The position numbers and the translations under genes were made by a program. DNA of 27,711 bases from WFZT01 sp964398355. GTDB taxonomy: Bacteria; Hydrothermota; Hydrothermia; B15-G9; WFZT01. Positions 16,422 to 24,187 of this stretch are shown here, piece after piece. The stretch covers positions 1 through 27,711 of the forward strand of contig CAYNMM010000068.1 of the NCBI GenBank assembly GCA_964398355.1, written 5' to 3'. Under the pieces are notes generated by a model. That model worked only from the letters and a program-made list of their open reading frames with translations, ran no database searches and was not told where the DNA came from. How positions within the stretch are numbered: the first letter of the stretch is position 1; every line of letters starts with the position of its first letter.

Positions 16422-16451
16422 ATTATAAAGGCATTTTTTAGGTATTGCCTT
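16422..16451 (-). promoter_or_regulatory. Leaderless promoter with dyad for the antiporter operon
   Basis: Minus strand: a perfect TATAAT (16422-16427) ends six bases before the GTG start. No good -35 box is present. Instead a dyad AAGGCA-N12-TGCCTT (16428-16433 and 16446-16451) covers the spacer and -35 position. This could be a regulator site compensating for the poor -35; that is inference. Confidence 0.45.
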
Positions 16452-16859
16452 ATGAAAAATCCCTGTATCAAATACTGATGCAATCTTACACGTAAGGTAT
16501 TTATCGCTTAAATATTTTAATTAGGAAAAGATTTAAATAGGAGAGGATAGGATGATTTACCTAAATTTTACACATCCGCGCTCACTCCACCATTCATAAC
16601 TTTGATTAGGAATAGAGTTTCTTATCAATGTTTATTCAATGTTATGGCAGATTTTTAAAAATGTTGTAAACAAAGTTTAGATTTTTCACCATTTTCATAC
16701 CAGTAAGTTTAATTATCATGGTCCAGAATATTCACAATTTGATATTTTTATTAAATGAAACATTGGTTTTCCAGAACACATCTGTATTCATGGCGGTCCT
16801 GATTGGGCATGATGTTATTATGCCAAAAATTACCTACAATTCTATCCACAATGATGCGG
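16452..16859. other. Long intergenic region without a convincing gene
   Basis: AT-rich stretch between the antiporter and the first mini membrane protein. A 55-codon open frame (16718-16885, plus) and a 15-codon frame near 16551 are present. Neither has a convincing SD or a recognisable product, and the longer one runs through the promoter of the next gene. I see no RNA gene and no clear terminator. Confidence 0.4.
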
Positions 16860-16888
16860 TTGACGAAATTGTAAAAACGAGTTAATAT
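16860..16888 (+). promoter_or_regulatory. Promoter of the first mini membrane protein gene
   Basis: TTGACG (16860-16865), a 17-base spacer and TAATAT (16883-16888). This is the same arrangement as the promoter at 5859-5887. The leader of roughly 70 nt carries one arm of a 14-bp inverted repeat (16911-16924) before the SD. Confidence 0.55.
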
Positions 16889-16910
16889 AAAATGTCATGA
16901 CAACTTCTCC

Positions 16911-17145
16911 AAATTTGGGGATACGGCTTAATCGGGGGAAAACTTAAAGAGGAGGTGACCGTTATGTTTGAGCAAGTCCTTTTGCTTTGGATTGGGCTTA
17001 CTATCGCCAACTTTATATTTGAAGGATTAACACGTAAGCAGTGGTCTCTTGCTCTTGATAGAAGTATTTTCCAGGCAATAGCATTGTTAGTTTATGTTTT
17101 AGTATATTCTTCATAAAATTTTTAATAAAAGGTATCCCCAAATTT
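16911..17145. repeat. 14-bp inverted repeat bracketing the first mini membrane protein gene
   Basis: AAATTTGGGGATAC (16911-16924) and its exact reverse complement GTATCCCCAAATTT (17132-17145) lie 207 bases apart. The left arm sits in the predicted 5' leader and the right arm 15 bases after the stop codon. The mRNA ends could pair, or the arms could be protein-binding or former mobile-element ends. Confidence 0.65.
16964..17116 (+). CDS. 50-residue membrane hairpin protein, paralogue A
   Basis: A small gene with a very strong SD (GAGGAGGTGACC, 16949-16960) and its own promoter. The product has a hydrophobic segment (about 4-19), a short polar turn with Thr-Arg-Lys-Gln-Trp-Ser (23-28), then Asp-Arg-Ser-Ile-Phe-Gln-Ala-Ile-Ala (32-40) leading into a second hydrophobic segment (about 35-48). 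This predicts a two-helix membrane hairpin. It is clearly related to the product of 17265-17420: about 20 of 50 positions are identical by hand alignment, centred on Ile-Ala-Asn-Phe-x-Phe-Glu and Ile-Phe-Gln-Ala-Ile-Ala. I do not recognise the family. The retained paralogy argues that it is translated. Confidence 0.75.
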   Translation: MFEQVLLLWIGLTIANFIFEGLTRKQWSLALDRSIFQAIALLVYVLVYSS

Positions 17146-17203
17146 TATCCCGACCGTGCTAAGTATACTATAATCCATAATTTAAAATAATTACATTTTA
17201 ATC

Positions 17204-17232
17204 TTGACTTTTCTCTTGTTTTATGTCATATT
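17204..17232 (+). promoter_or_regulatory. Possible promoter of the second mini membrane protein gene
   Basis: TTGACT (17204-17209), a 17-base spacer, and CATATT (17227-17232) as a weak -10. Upstream, TATACTATAAT near 17164-17174 is an alternative -10. Confidence 0.35.
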
Positions 17233-17264
17233 TGATTTTCAAAAGGGGAAAAGGAGGTAGGGAT

Positions 17265-17420
17265 ATGTTGTCAAACATCATCATGATTCTTATAGCTCTT
17301 GCAATAGCAAATTTTTTGTTTGAAACTGTAACAAAAAGAAAAAAGTGGTCAGAAGCAATTGAGAGAACCATATTCCAGGCAATAGCAATAATAATATTTG
17401 CTATTACTGCCTTCCACTAA
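17265..17420 (+). CDS. 51-residue membrane hairpin protein, paralogue B
   Basis: The start is the ATG at 17265 because AAAAGGAGG lies just upstream; an in-frame start at 17223 has no SD and falls between the promoter boxes. The product mirrors paralogue A: hydrophobic segment (about 3-19), polar turn Thr-Lys-Arg-Lys-Lys-Trp-Ser (23-29), then Glu-Arg-Thr-Ile-Phe-Gln-Ala-Ile-Ala (33-41) and a second hydrophobic segment to the end. Basic residues in the turn suggest both termini lie outside by the positive-inside rule. Each gene has its own SD and apparently its own promoter, so they may be expressed under different conditions. Function unknown. Confidence 0.75.
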   Translation: MLSNIIMILIALAIANFLFETVTKRKKWSEAIERTIFQAIAIIIFAITAFH

Positions 17421-17716
17421 GATTCTCTCCATTTCAATATTTATCCCACCTTTTATGTACATTGCCCTGGGTACCCCTCCTTTTTATTGTGTATTTCATT
17501 TTTTGACTCATTTGTTATCTTTTGATTCATTGATTTTCGAATTTATGAATAATATTAAGTCTTTTTTTTCAAATTACGGGATTTTGTAAAATTATATCGT
17601 GGATGGAAGCGTATCATGTGGATGAGAAAACTTATTCTCGATCTAAAATTAACCTATCTATAATCAACAGAATTTTGTAGACTTTGCATTTTATTAAACT
17701 TTTAGTTATATTGAAA
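17421..17716. other. Intergenic region, nothing supported
   Basis: A very AT-rich 296-base stretch with T-tracts. A 63-codon plus-strand frame starting inside paralogue B is a shadow. No RNA gene or clear hairpin terminator is seen. Confidence 0.4.
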
Positions 17717-18037
17717 TTACATCATCCATCTTTTATACAATCCATACTTTATATTTTTGATAAATTTTGCCATTTTTTTATGAATATTAAGAATTTCTTT
17801 GTCTCCTTTAATCATCAATTCTGATATTTTATCAAGTGTATCAATGTTATCCACCACTATATGAATATTGAACTCGCCAATTCCTTCTGGACCAAATCCA
17901 AATTTTCTTCTCAGAATTAAGTAATCCAAGATTAGTCCCCTCTGTTTTATTAAATCGAGGAAGCTTTTTACATTTTTTTGAAATTCATGATCGCTTGATT
18001 TGTTTTTAAGGTCAAACCATATCTGGTAATGAATCAT
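17717..18037 (-). CDS. Unknown 106-residue protein, possibly a DUF6614-like alpha/beta protein
   Basis: The product starts Met-Ile-His-Tyr-Gln-Ile-Trp-Phe-Asp-Leu and is rich in Lys, Ile and Phe. A pattern of two beta-alpha-beta units fits a dimeric ferredoxin-like fold. The opening resembles my recollection of DUF6614 proteins, but this is weak. The SD GGAGGTTATC directly before the ATG is excellent, which supports expression. The gene is single and divergent from the PorV-like operon. Function unknown. Confidence 0.65.
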   Translation of the reverse strand: MIHYQIWFDLKNKSSDHEFQKNVKSFLDLIKQRGLILDYLILRRKFGFGPEGIGEFNIHIVVDNIDTLDKISELMIKGDKEILNIHKKMAKFIKNIKYGLYKRWMM

Positions 18038-18317
18038 GATAACCTCCTTCTCTACGTTGTTCTATAGTTAAATACATTACAGAATAAAATTCAAATGGAT
18101 TGAGGAATCATGCCTGAAAGTCTAAAAATATTCAGATTTTCCACATTCAAACTAAAACATGGATTGAGGCTCCACATGGTACATGGGGTTTATTTAGGGA
18201 TGGGTAGTTTGGAGGGCTTATCTGTAAAAACTGTATCTGTAAAACCTGGACATTGTTGAACATTATTCTTTTTGAATATATCGTCCCAGCTCCTTGTATA
18301 TTTTGTGGAAAGTCAGT

Positions 18318-18323
18318 TATAAT
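18318..18323 (+). promoter_or_regulatory. -10 box of the PorV-like operon, possibly leaderless
   Basis: A perfect TATAAT ends eight bases before the ATG at 18332, so transcription would begin at or next to the start codon. The candidate -35 (TTGTAT, 18294-18299) is weak. The GAGGAG at 18325-18330 is only one base from the ATG, too close for a normal SD. The direct repeat ATCTGTAAAA occurs twice upstream, near 18220-18245. Confidence 0.45.
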
Positions 18324-18331
18324 TGAGGAGT

Positions 18332-19177
18332 ATGAAACGACTGGGAATTCTGCTAATTTCTTTTACTTTACTACACGCAGCGTTTGAGTATCGGTACGTG
18401 GGCTCAAGGTCAGATGCTATGGCAGATGCATATTCGGGATTAGCTGGAGATATTGAAGGGATTGTTTTTAATCCGGCAGGACTTGCTTTTTTAAGTAGGC
18501 CAGAAATTTCAGCTTACTACAACTATCTTTACGCTTCAATAGGCTCAGGTCTTAAAGGGTTAGCGCTTCAATTTGGTCCGTTGAATTTTCTCGGTAGGAG
18601 ATTTGCATTTTCAATAATTAGGTTGGGAGCGGATTTCGATGGACCTGATGGTGGGGTATATGCCGAGAATACCTTTGTAATTACACATGGATTCCAGCTT
18701 ACGGATGGAATATATGGTGGTGTCAATTTTAATTTCTATTATCTACAGAATCCTTCAAATATAGGGAATGCATACACTTATGGGGTTGATATTGGTTTGC
18801 TTGCTGCCGTGTATGAGAACTGGAAGATCGGGTTTTTAATACACAATCTGAATACTCCGAGGTTGGATGCGTTAACCGGTGAGGAAGAGCTCCCCTCTTG
18901 GATCTCTGCTGGTGTTTCGTTTAGAGGGGGGAAATATTCTCTTACATCTGTCGAGTTTCGTGAGATGAAGGGGCATCCGGTGAGGGTGTCTATCGGAGAG
19001 GAGGTTAGGATCTTCTCGTTTATGAAGCTTCGGGCAGGTGTTATGAATGAAGGAGACCTATTCAGATTTACAGGTGGCACAGGATTCAACGTTGGCAGGT
19101 TTACTCTCAATTATGCATTCTGGTATAATTCTGATCTTCCGATAACCCATACGATGAGTCTGGAATTTACCCCCTGA
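18332..19177 (+). CDS. PorV/PorQ-like outer-membrane beta-barrel protein
   Basis: The 281-residue protein has a Lys-Arg and hydrophobic signal peptide (1-17). The family opening follows: Val-Gly-Ser-Arg-Ser-Asp-Ala-Met-Ala-Asp-Ala-Tyr (23-34) and Gly-Ile-Val-Phe-Asn-Pro-Ala-Gly-Leu (43-51). The rest is strand-like, matching PorV/PorQ/UPF0164-type barrels. In Bacteroidetes, PorV shuttles type IX secretion cargo at the cell surface; in other phyla many relatives have no proven role. An in-frame TTG at 18323 overlaps the -10 box and is unlikely as start. It opens an eight-gene plus-strand cluster. The C25 peptidase and NlpC-like protein in this window would be natural cargo if a type IX-like system exists. 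Confidence 0.75.
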   Translation: MKRLGILLISFTLLHAAFEYRYVGSRSDAMADAYSGLAGDIEGIVFNPAGLAFLSRPEISAYYNYLYASIGSGLKGLALQFGPLNFLGRRFAFSIIRLGADFDGPDGGVYAENTFVITHGFQLTDGIYGGVNFNFYYLQNPSNIGNAYTYGVDIGLLAAVYENWKIGFLIHNLNTPRLDALTGEEELPSWISAGVSFRGGKYSLTSVEFREMKGHPVRVSIGEEVRIFSFMKLRAGVMNEGDLFRFTGGTGFNVGRFTLNYAFWYNSDLPITHTMSLEFTP

Positions 19178-19209
19178 TATTCTGATTTTTAAAATGGAGG
19201 AAGTAAGAG

Positions 19210-21657
19210 GTGAATATTCTTTTTTTAATTTTTTTCTCTTTAAGTTTCAAAATTGATATAAATAATGCCACATTGGAGGAAATCCAGAAACTGCCTATTG
19301 GTTACCAGGATGCAGATTCCATTTATACCCATATAGTCAGGGTACATCCAGACACTTCTTTAACTCTTGAAGAGATATTAAATTCTTATCATATCCCCGT
19401 GTGGAAGGCGAAGAATATATATGAGTATATTTTTTATCACGGTGGTATTTCCAGTTATTACGAACTTTCGAAGATAAATGGTGTAAATCCGGGCGATCTT
19501 GAACGATGGAAGGCTTACATTTTTATTTCACCCCGCAGGGAAGGCAGGAATTTAATATTTGACATTCAGCGTATTCGTTCAAGATCGGCAAGTGAGGAAT
19601 CTCCGAGGGAGAGTGCACTCGACTGGTGGATACTGAAGTTAATCGAACCTATTAATGTGAACAAGGCTGAAGTTGATGAACTTTACGCGCTTGACCGTGT
19701 ATCTCTGATTGATGCTGCAGCAGTGGTACGTCGAGCAAGGATCCTTCCACTTAGAAATTCACGTGATCTGAGACGGGTTCCACACCTTTCCTACTACGGC
19801 TATAGGAATATGGTAAATTTTGTGACATATAAGGACAGATCACCAGAGCCCATTAATGGCTGGTTTAATTTGTATACATCGTACTATCCAGAGCTTTACA
19901 TTGGTGAATCTTCGATAAGTGATGTTGTAGAATCTATATCAGATAGCCTGAATCGTCAGGAGTATCTTCGTGCTGGCTGGACAGATACAGAGGTGGACTC
20001 TCTTTTGAGTCGCCTTAAAAACGAGAAAGAAGAGTTATCAAATATTAAAAATTACCCTTATTTGAGAGCAAAACTGGTGAGCAATGTAATGGGGAGATTC
20101 AGATTGGGATTTCTCTATGAAGACAGTCCCACACGTTTAGATGTTTTAAAAAAAGGATTTGCAGGTGTAGAAAAGATAAGGGTCTTCAAGCATTTTTATG
20201 TGAATAAATTATACGTTGGAAATATCAGGGCGACATTTGGTCAGGGGCTTGTACTGGATAACAGTGACGAATTGAGAGACAGATTGATCAGCCGTGCCCG
20301 GGGGATATTCGGTGATGTCACATCAAACACAGATTTTGCCTTTAAGGGAATTGCCCTGGAATTAAAATATCTTGGGTTTAACCCGATATTCGTGTTTTCC
20401 AGAAATTCGAGAAATGCATTTCTTGATAAGAATGGAGAGCCTCTCTTTTACTTCATTGGCCATCCAACTCCTCAAGTGTTTAAAGATAAAATATCTGAAA
20501 ATGTTGTGGCAACAAGTTTGAGATTCAATCTTGGAGGAAATATTTTGCCCGTCGGTACACAGGTTGCATTAAATTTATTGAAGTTGTCCTACGATAGGCC
20601 GTTTACACTTCGGTGGTCTGACCTTACGAAGCCTTTTTCAAAAGAAAGAGCAGATGGTCCAGCTTTCAATTGGATTTCCAGTAAAAACAATACTTTTGGG
20701 AGTATAGAGCTTAGAACAGTTCTTTTCCCATTTTCTATAGAGACGGAGATTGCAAAGCAGGATGGTGGAGGAAGTGCATTTATAATTAGATCGCGAGTTC
20801 AAGAGAACTCCTACTATTTCAATATTGTCTTTAGACATTATGATGTAGACTACACAAATCCATACATGAGGACTTTTCAGGAAGCCTCAAGGTTTGAGTA
20901 CACAGTGCTTGATAGAAGTTACAGATTGAACGATCCTTTGTATTCTAATCTCTCCGCATTTCCTGTTCCAAAACCCGAGACCGGCTTTTATGTTGAAACA
21001 CGTTATCAACTCTCAAATAGATTACTCTTCCCACGGGTATACCTTGACGTGTGGAGAGATAATACAACAATGTTGGACAACTTTAGATTCCAGGGCAGTG
21101 TTGAGTATAGATTGGTGAATCCACTGAGATTGAGATTTACCCAAAAGATTCAGGATAGACATGGTGATAGGTATATTGGTATCAGCAGGAGTTTGACTTA
21201 CGAAAGCACGGTCAGATTATACTATGTTTTTAGAGGGACGTATATGGGGTTAACACTGAGGTATTCACGGGTATTTCTTACTCCTCGCGAGGATTATTCC
21301 AATGAAATAAATGGTGGATATCTGGCAATCGATGTGAGAAGACCTATCGGGAGAAGCGTGGATCTAAGACTGGGGTCGACTGTATGGAGAAACAATTCGA
21401 TGTCTCAGTGGGGATTTGAGGATACTGGAATAGATTTTATGTATGGTGATGGTAATAAAATTTATTTATCAATTGTGGAAAGATTGACCCGAAACCTTGG
21501 TGTAAAGTTGAAGGTGAGAATAAAGAATACCTATTTCCCACATGGTGGGTTACTTGGGCAGAAGATTTATAATCCAGTCACAGGGAATGAATTGCTCGGA
21601 TTTGAAGAGGAAAGGAATGTGTTTTCTTTGAACTTTAGTCTTGATTACAGGTTTTGA
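19210..21657 (+). CDS. Helix-hairpin-helix plus outer-membrane beta-barrel protein
   Basis: The 815-residue protein starts at a GTG nine bases after GGAGG (19196-19200). After a hydrophobic segment (1-13), two ComEA-like helix-hairpin-helix regions follow: about 14-105, opening Ile-Asp-Ile-Asn-Asn-Ala-Thr, and about 146-210, opening Ile-Asn-Val-Asn-Lys-Ala. The remaining ~600 residues alternate aromatic and polar residues and end Leu-Asp-Tyr-Arg-Phe, as expected for an outer-membrane barrel. Similar long HhH-barrel proteins occur in Bacteroidetes with no agreed function. HhH motifs usually bind DNA or protein, so DNA uptake is possible but unproven. It follows the PorV-like gene by 32 bases and is followed by acpS after three bases. 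Confidence 0.75.
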   Translation: MNILFLIFFSLSFKIDINNATLEEIQKLPIGYQDADSIYTHIVRVHPDTSLTLEEILNSYHIPVWKAKNIYEYIFYHGGISSYYELSKINGVNPGDLERWKAYIFISPRREGRNLIFDIQRIRSRSASEESPRESALDWWILKLIEPINVNKAEVDELYALDRVSLIDAAAVVRRARILPLRNSRDLRRVPHLSYYGYRNMVNFVTYKDRSPEPINGWFNLYTSYYPELYIGESSISDVVESISDSLNRQEYLRAGWTDTEVDSLLSRLKNEKEELSNIKNYPYLRAKLVSNVMGRFRLGFLYEDSPTRLDVLKKGFAGVEKIRVFKHFYVNKLYVGNIRATFGQGLVLDNSDELRDRLISRARGIFGDVTSNTDFAFKGIALELKYLGFNPIFVFSRNSRNAFLDKNGEPLFYFIGHPTPQVFKDKISENVVATSLRFNLGGNILPVGTQVALNLLKLSYDRPFTLRWSDLTKPFSKERADGPAFNWISSKNNTFGSIELRTVLFPFSIETEIAKQDGGGSAFIIRSRVQENSYYFNIVFRHYDVDYTNPYMRTFQEASRFEYTVLDRSYRLNDPLYSNLSAFPVPKPETGFYVETRYQLSNRLLFPRVYLDVWRDNTTMLDNFRFQGSVEYRLVNPLRLRFTQKIQDRHGDRYIGISRSLTYESTVRLYYVFRGTYMGLTLRYSRVFLTPREDYSNEINGGYLAIDVRRPIGRSVDLRLGSTVWRNNSMSQWGFEDTGIDFMYGDGNKIYLSIVERLTRNLGVKLKVRIKNTYFPHGGLLGQKIYNPVTGNELLGFEEERNVFSLNFSLDYRF

Positions 21658-21660
21658 TTT

Positions 21661-22041
21661 ATGCCAGTTTTTGTGGGTATAGATCTCGTTGAGATTGATC
21701 GATTGAGACGGATCTTTGAAAAGCACCGTGAGAAATTTAAGAAAAGGATCTTTACTCCTCGTGAGATTGAGGAATGTGAGAGACGGAAAAATTACGAGGA
21801 GTGTTATGCTGCGAGATTCGCGGCCAAGGAGGCATTTTCAAAAGCTATAGGGACCGGTATGAGGGCAGGTGTAAGATTCAAGGATATTGAAGTTATTAAT
21901 TTACCAAGTGGAAAACCCCTGCTCAGATTATATGGACGTGCTGCTGAAATTGCAGGTGATGCCTCTATCGACGTGAGTCTTACTCACACTGAGCATCTGG
22001 CAGTAGCAATTGTAGTCCTTGAGAGGAGGAGAAATGGATAG
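21661..22041 (+). CDS. acpS: Holo-[acyl-carrier-protein] synthase
   Basis: The 126-residue enzyme transfers 4'-phosphopantetheine from CoA to apo-ACP. Both family motifs are present: Gly-Ile-Asp8-Leu-Val-Glu-Ile near the start, and Arg-Phe-Ala-Ala-Lys-Glu57-Ala-Phe-Ser-Lys-Ala. Asp8 and Glu57 are the magnesium ligands. Length is standard. The start lies three bases after the barrel gene's stop, and the end overlaps carbamate kinase by 8 nt. Confidence 0.95.
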   Translation: MPVFVGIDLVEIDRLRRIFEKHREKFKKRIFTPREIEECERRKNYEECYAARFAAKEAFSKAIGTGMRAGVRFKDIEVINLPSGKPLLRLYGRAAEIAGDASIDVSLTHTEHLAVAIVVLERRRNG

Positions 22042-22975
22042 GAAGGTAGTCATAGCTCTTGGAGGAAATGCGATCAGGCGTAAAGGGGAGCCTTTTACTA
22101 TTGAGCATCAATTTAGCAGAGCAAAAAAGACTCTTGCCCCCATTGTTGAATTGATAAGGGAGGGTTACAAGATTGTTATAACTCATGGAAATGGGCCACA
22201 GGTTGGAGTGGAATTCTTCAGAAATTTACTTGCTGCTGAGACTTACCCTCCTTACCCTCTGGATGTATTAAATTCTGAAACGCAGGGGTGGATGGGCTAC
22301 ATAATTTCTCTCGCACTGACCAATAGAATGGCCGAACTTAAAATGAGGCGTCACGTTACGACAATTATCACGAGGGTTATAGTAGATAAAAGAGATCCAG
22401 CGTTTAATAATCCGACAAAGCCTATTGGAAAATTTTTCACAGAGAAAGAGATGCTTGAAATGAAGAAGAAATTTCCTCAGCTTGTGTTTAAAAATGATGC
22501 AAATCGCGGCTGGCGTGTTGTTGTCCCTTCTCCAGAGCCCATTGAAGTTCTTGAGGCCGGCGAGATAAAGAAACTGGTAGACGATGGTGAGATAGTAATT
22601 GCTGCTGGTGGTGGTGGGATTCCTATTGTGAGAGAAAATGGTGGATTTAAGGGAGTGGAAGCTGTTATCGATAAGGATCTTGCTTCTGCCGTTCTTGCAA
22701 TAAATATTGGTGCAGAGAAACTTGTTATACTGACAGAAGTTCCCTATGTTTATTTGAATTTTGGTAAACCCGATGCGACTCCATTGAAAGAAATCCACCT
22801 CGATGAGATAAAAAGGCATTATAGTGAAGGCCAGTTCCCACCAGGTAACATGGGACCGAAGGTTGAAGCTGCCATAAAATTCCTTGAAAATGGAGGAGAT
22901 GAGGTTATCATAACCTCACTGGAGATGTCCCTCGAAGCAATTCATGGAAAAGGAGGCACGAGGATTGTACCATGA
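22034..22975 (+). CDS. arcC: Carbamate kinase
   Basis: The 313-residue protein matches carbamate kinase in length and motifs: Ile-Ala-Leu-Gly-Gly-Asn-Ala-Ile (7-14), Thr-His-Gly-Asn-Gly-Pro-Gln-Val-Gly and Ala-Gly-Gly-Gly-Gly-Ile-Pro. It interconverts carbamoyl phosphate plus ADP with carbamate plus ATP. The start at 22034 is chosen over an upstream TTG at 22019 because GAGGAGGAG (22023-22031) sits between them. No arginine deiminase or ornithine carbamoyltransferase gene is in the window, so the source or use of carbamoyl phosphate is unknown. It overlaps the B3/B4 gene by ATGA. Confidence 0.93.
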   Translation: MDRKVVIALGGNAIRRKGEPFTIEHQFSRAKKTLAPIVELIREGYKIVITHGNGPQVGVEFFRNLLAAETYPPYPLDVLNSETQGWMGYIISLALTNRMAELKMRRHVTTIITRVIVDKRDPAFNNPTKPIGKFFTEKEMLEMKKKFPQLVFKNDANRGWRVVVPSPEPIEVLEAGEIKKLVDDGEIVIAAGGGGIPIVRENGGFKGVEAVIDKDLASAVLAINIGAEKLVILTEVPYVYLNFGKPDATPLKEIHLDEIKRHYSEGQFPPGNMGPKVEAAIKFLENGGDEVIITSLEMSLEAIHGKGGTRIVP

Positions 22976-23574
22976 AAATCGAAGAAAAGTTGATAGGACT
23001 GGGACTCCAGGTGGATACACTGGAGGTCCACGAAATAGATATGGAAAGTGTAGATTTTTCTCATCTTTTAATAGGACTTTCGGCAGACCCTGCCGATCTA
23101 CTTGAGCCTGAGATTCAGGACATGAGGCAAATTTTTAAAGCGGTAGGCACAGATCCGTCGAGATACAGACCTTCTGCCGAGGCTCTTATAAGAAGATTGA
23201 TCAATGGTAAGAGTATTCCTTCCATAAATCCTGTGGTTGACATCAACAACTACATCTCTGTGAAATATCGCATCCCGATTGGAGTTTATGACCTGGATGA
23301 GGTACATCCCCCGATCGAAATCCGTGTCGGTAAAGAAGGTGAGCGTTATCAAGCTATAAATAATAGAATCTTTAATCTTAATAAGAAAATTGCTGCCTTT
23401 GATAGAAATGGTGGCTTTGGGAGTCCGATTTCTGATTCCAGAAGGACAATGACCACTATAAGAACAAGGAATGTTCTTGTAATTTTTTATGCTCCGAGAT
23501 CAGCTGATCTCACCGGGGCTAAAAGAGAATATCTTGATCTTCTAAAAAATATAAAGGGGAATGGATATGTGTAA
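22972..23574 (+). CDS. Stand-alone B3/B4 tRNA-binding-domain protein
   Basis: The 200-residue protein corresponds to the B3/B4 domain of phenylalanyl-tRNA synthetase beta subunit, existing alone (COG3382 type). The core reads Thr-Asp-Pro-Ser-Arg-Tyr-Arg-Pro-Ser-Ala-Glu-Ala-Leu (about 55-67), then Asn-Pro-Val-Val-Asp-Ile-Asn-Asn-Tyr (about 84-92). In PheT the domain hydrolyses mis-charged Tyr-tRNA-Phe. Stand-alone versions are presumed editing or amino-acid/tRNA-binding proteins, but their substrate is mostly unknown. It overlaps both neighbours, so it is co-translated with carbamate kinase and the flavoprotein. Confidence 0.85.
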   Translation: MKIEEKLIGLGLQVDTLEVHEIDMESVDFSHLLIGLSADPADLLEPEIQDMRQIFKAVGTDPSRYRPSAEALIRRLINGKSIPSINPVVDINNYISVKYRIPIGVYDLDEVHPPIEIRVGKEGERYQAINNRIFNLNKKIAAFDRNGGFGSPISDSRRTMTTIRTRNVLVIFYAPRSADLTGAKREYLDLLKNIKGNGYV

Positions 23575-24187
23575 AAGTTTTAAAGTCCTCGCCATTCATG
23601 GATCTCCAAGAAAAGATGGTCGCACCTCTCAACTTCTTGAGTTTGTTCTTAAAGAACTGCGGAAATTCGATGGGATAGAAGTTGAAATAATTCATCTTGT
23701 GGATCATCCAATTAGATTTTGTATGGGATGTTATTCCGATGATCCCAGGTCGTGTAATCCTAAAAACTGCACCCAGGGGGTTCTCGAAGATTCGATGAAA
23801 AGTCTTCATAGTAAACTTATACTTGCAGATGCCATAATATTCGCTACTCCTGTCTACTGGTACAACATGTCAGGAATGATGAAGAATTTTCTGGATAGAA
23901 TGACTTCTCTTGAGAATGCAGGCAAATTGCTGGATAACAAGGTCGCCGGTTTCGTCGCAGTTGCTGAGGAAGATGGCGCAACTCAAACTATATCCAACCT
24001 TATGGCGTTTGCAAATGATAATGGGATGCTCATAGTGCCTTATACTCTTGTTTACTCAGTTGGTAAAAATCGCATAGAAGAAGATGAAGAGGCTGTATTC
24101 TACGCAAGAAGACTCGGGCAAAATATCTACAGAATGTTAAAAATTGCATGTAAGGTGAAAAAACCGTGGAAGGAAATCGATGATTAA
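23567..24187 (+). CDS. Flavodoxin-fold NAD(P)H-dependent FMN reductase with four-cysteine motif
   Basis: The 206-residue protein shows the FMN-phosphate loop His-Gly-Ser-Pro-Arg-Lys-Asp-Gly-Arg-Thr-Ser (11-21) and Thr-Pro-Val-Tyr-Trp-Tyr-Asn-Met-Ser for the isoalloxazine site. It carries Cys52, Cys55, Cys63 and Cys68, a spacing (C-x2-C-x7-C-x4-C) that could hold an Fe-S cluster as in iron-sulfur flavoproteins, or a zinc ion. I prefer the ATG at 23567, six bases after AAGGGGA; the ATG at 23561 touches that site. It overlaps the upstream gene by 8 nt and the downstream gene by 8 nt. The electron donor and acceptor are unknown. Confidence 0.88.
   Translation: MCKSFKVLAIHGSPRKDGRTSQLLEFVLKELRKFDGIEVEIIHLVDHPIRFCMGCYSDDPRSCNPKNCTQGVLEDSMKSLHSKLILADAIIFATPVYWYNMSGMMKNFLDRMTSLENAGKLLDNKVAGFVAVAEEDGATQTISNLMAFANDNGMLIVPYTLVYSVGKNRIEEDEEAVFYARRLGQNIYRMLKIACKVKKPWKEIDD

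Noticed and set aside
16551..16598. 15-codon frame whose opening (Met-Ile-Tyr-Leu-Asn-Phe-Thr-His-Pro) recalls the start of Csx15
   Set aside because: Too short, stops at once, and no further similarity follows; probably chance.
16718..16885. 55-codon plus-strand open frame upstream of the first mini membrane protein
   Set aside because: Weak SD, no recognisable product, and its end overlaps the -35 and -10 boxes of the next gene.
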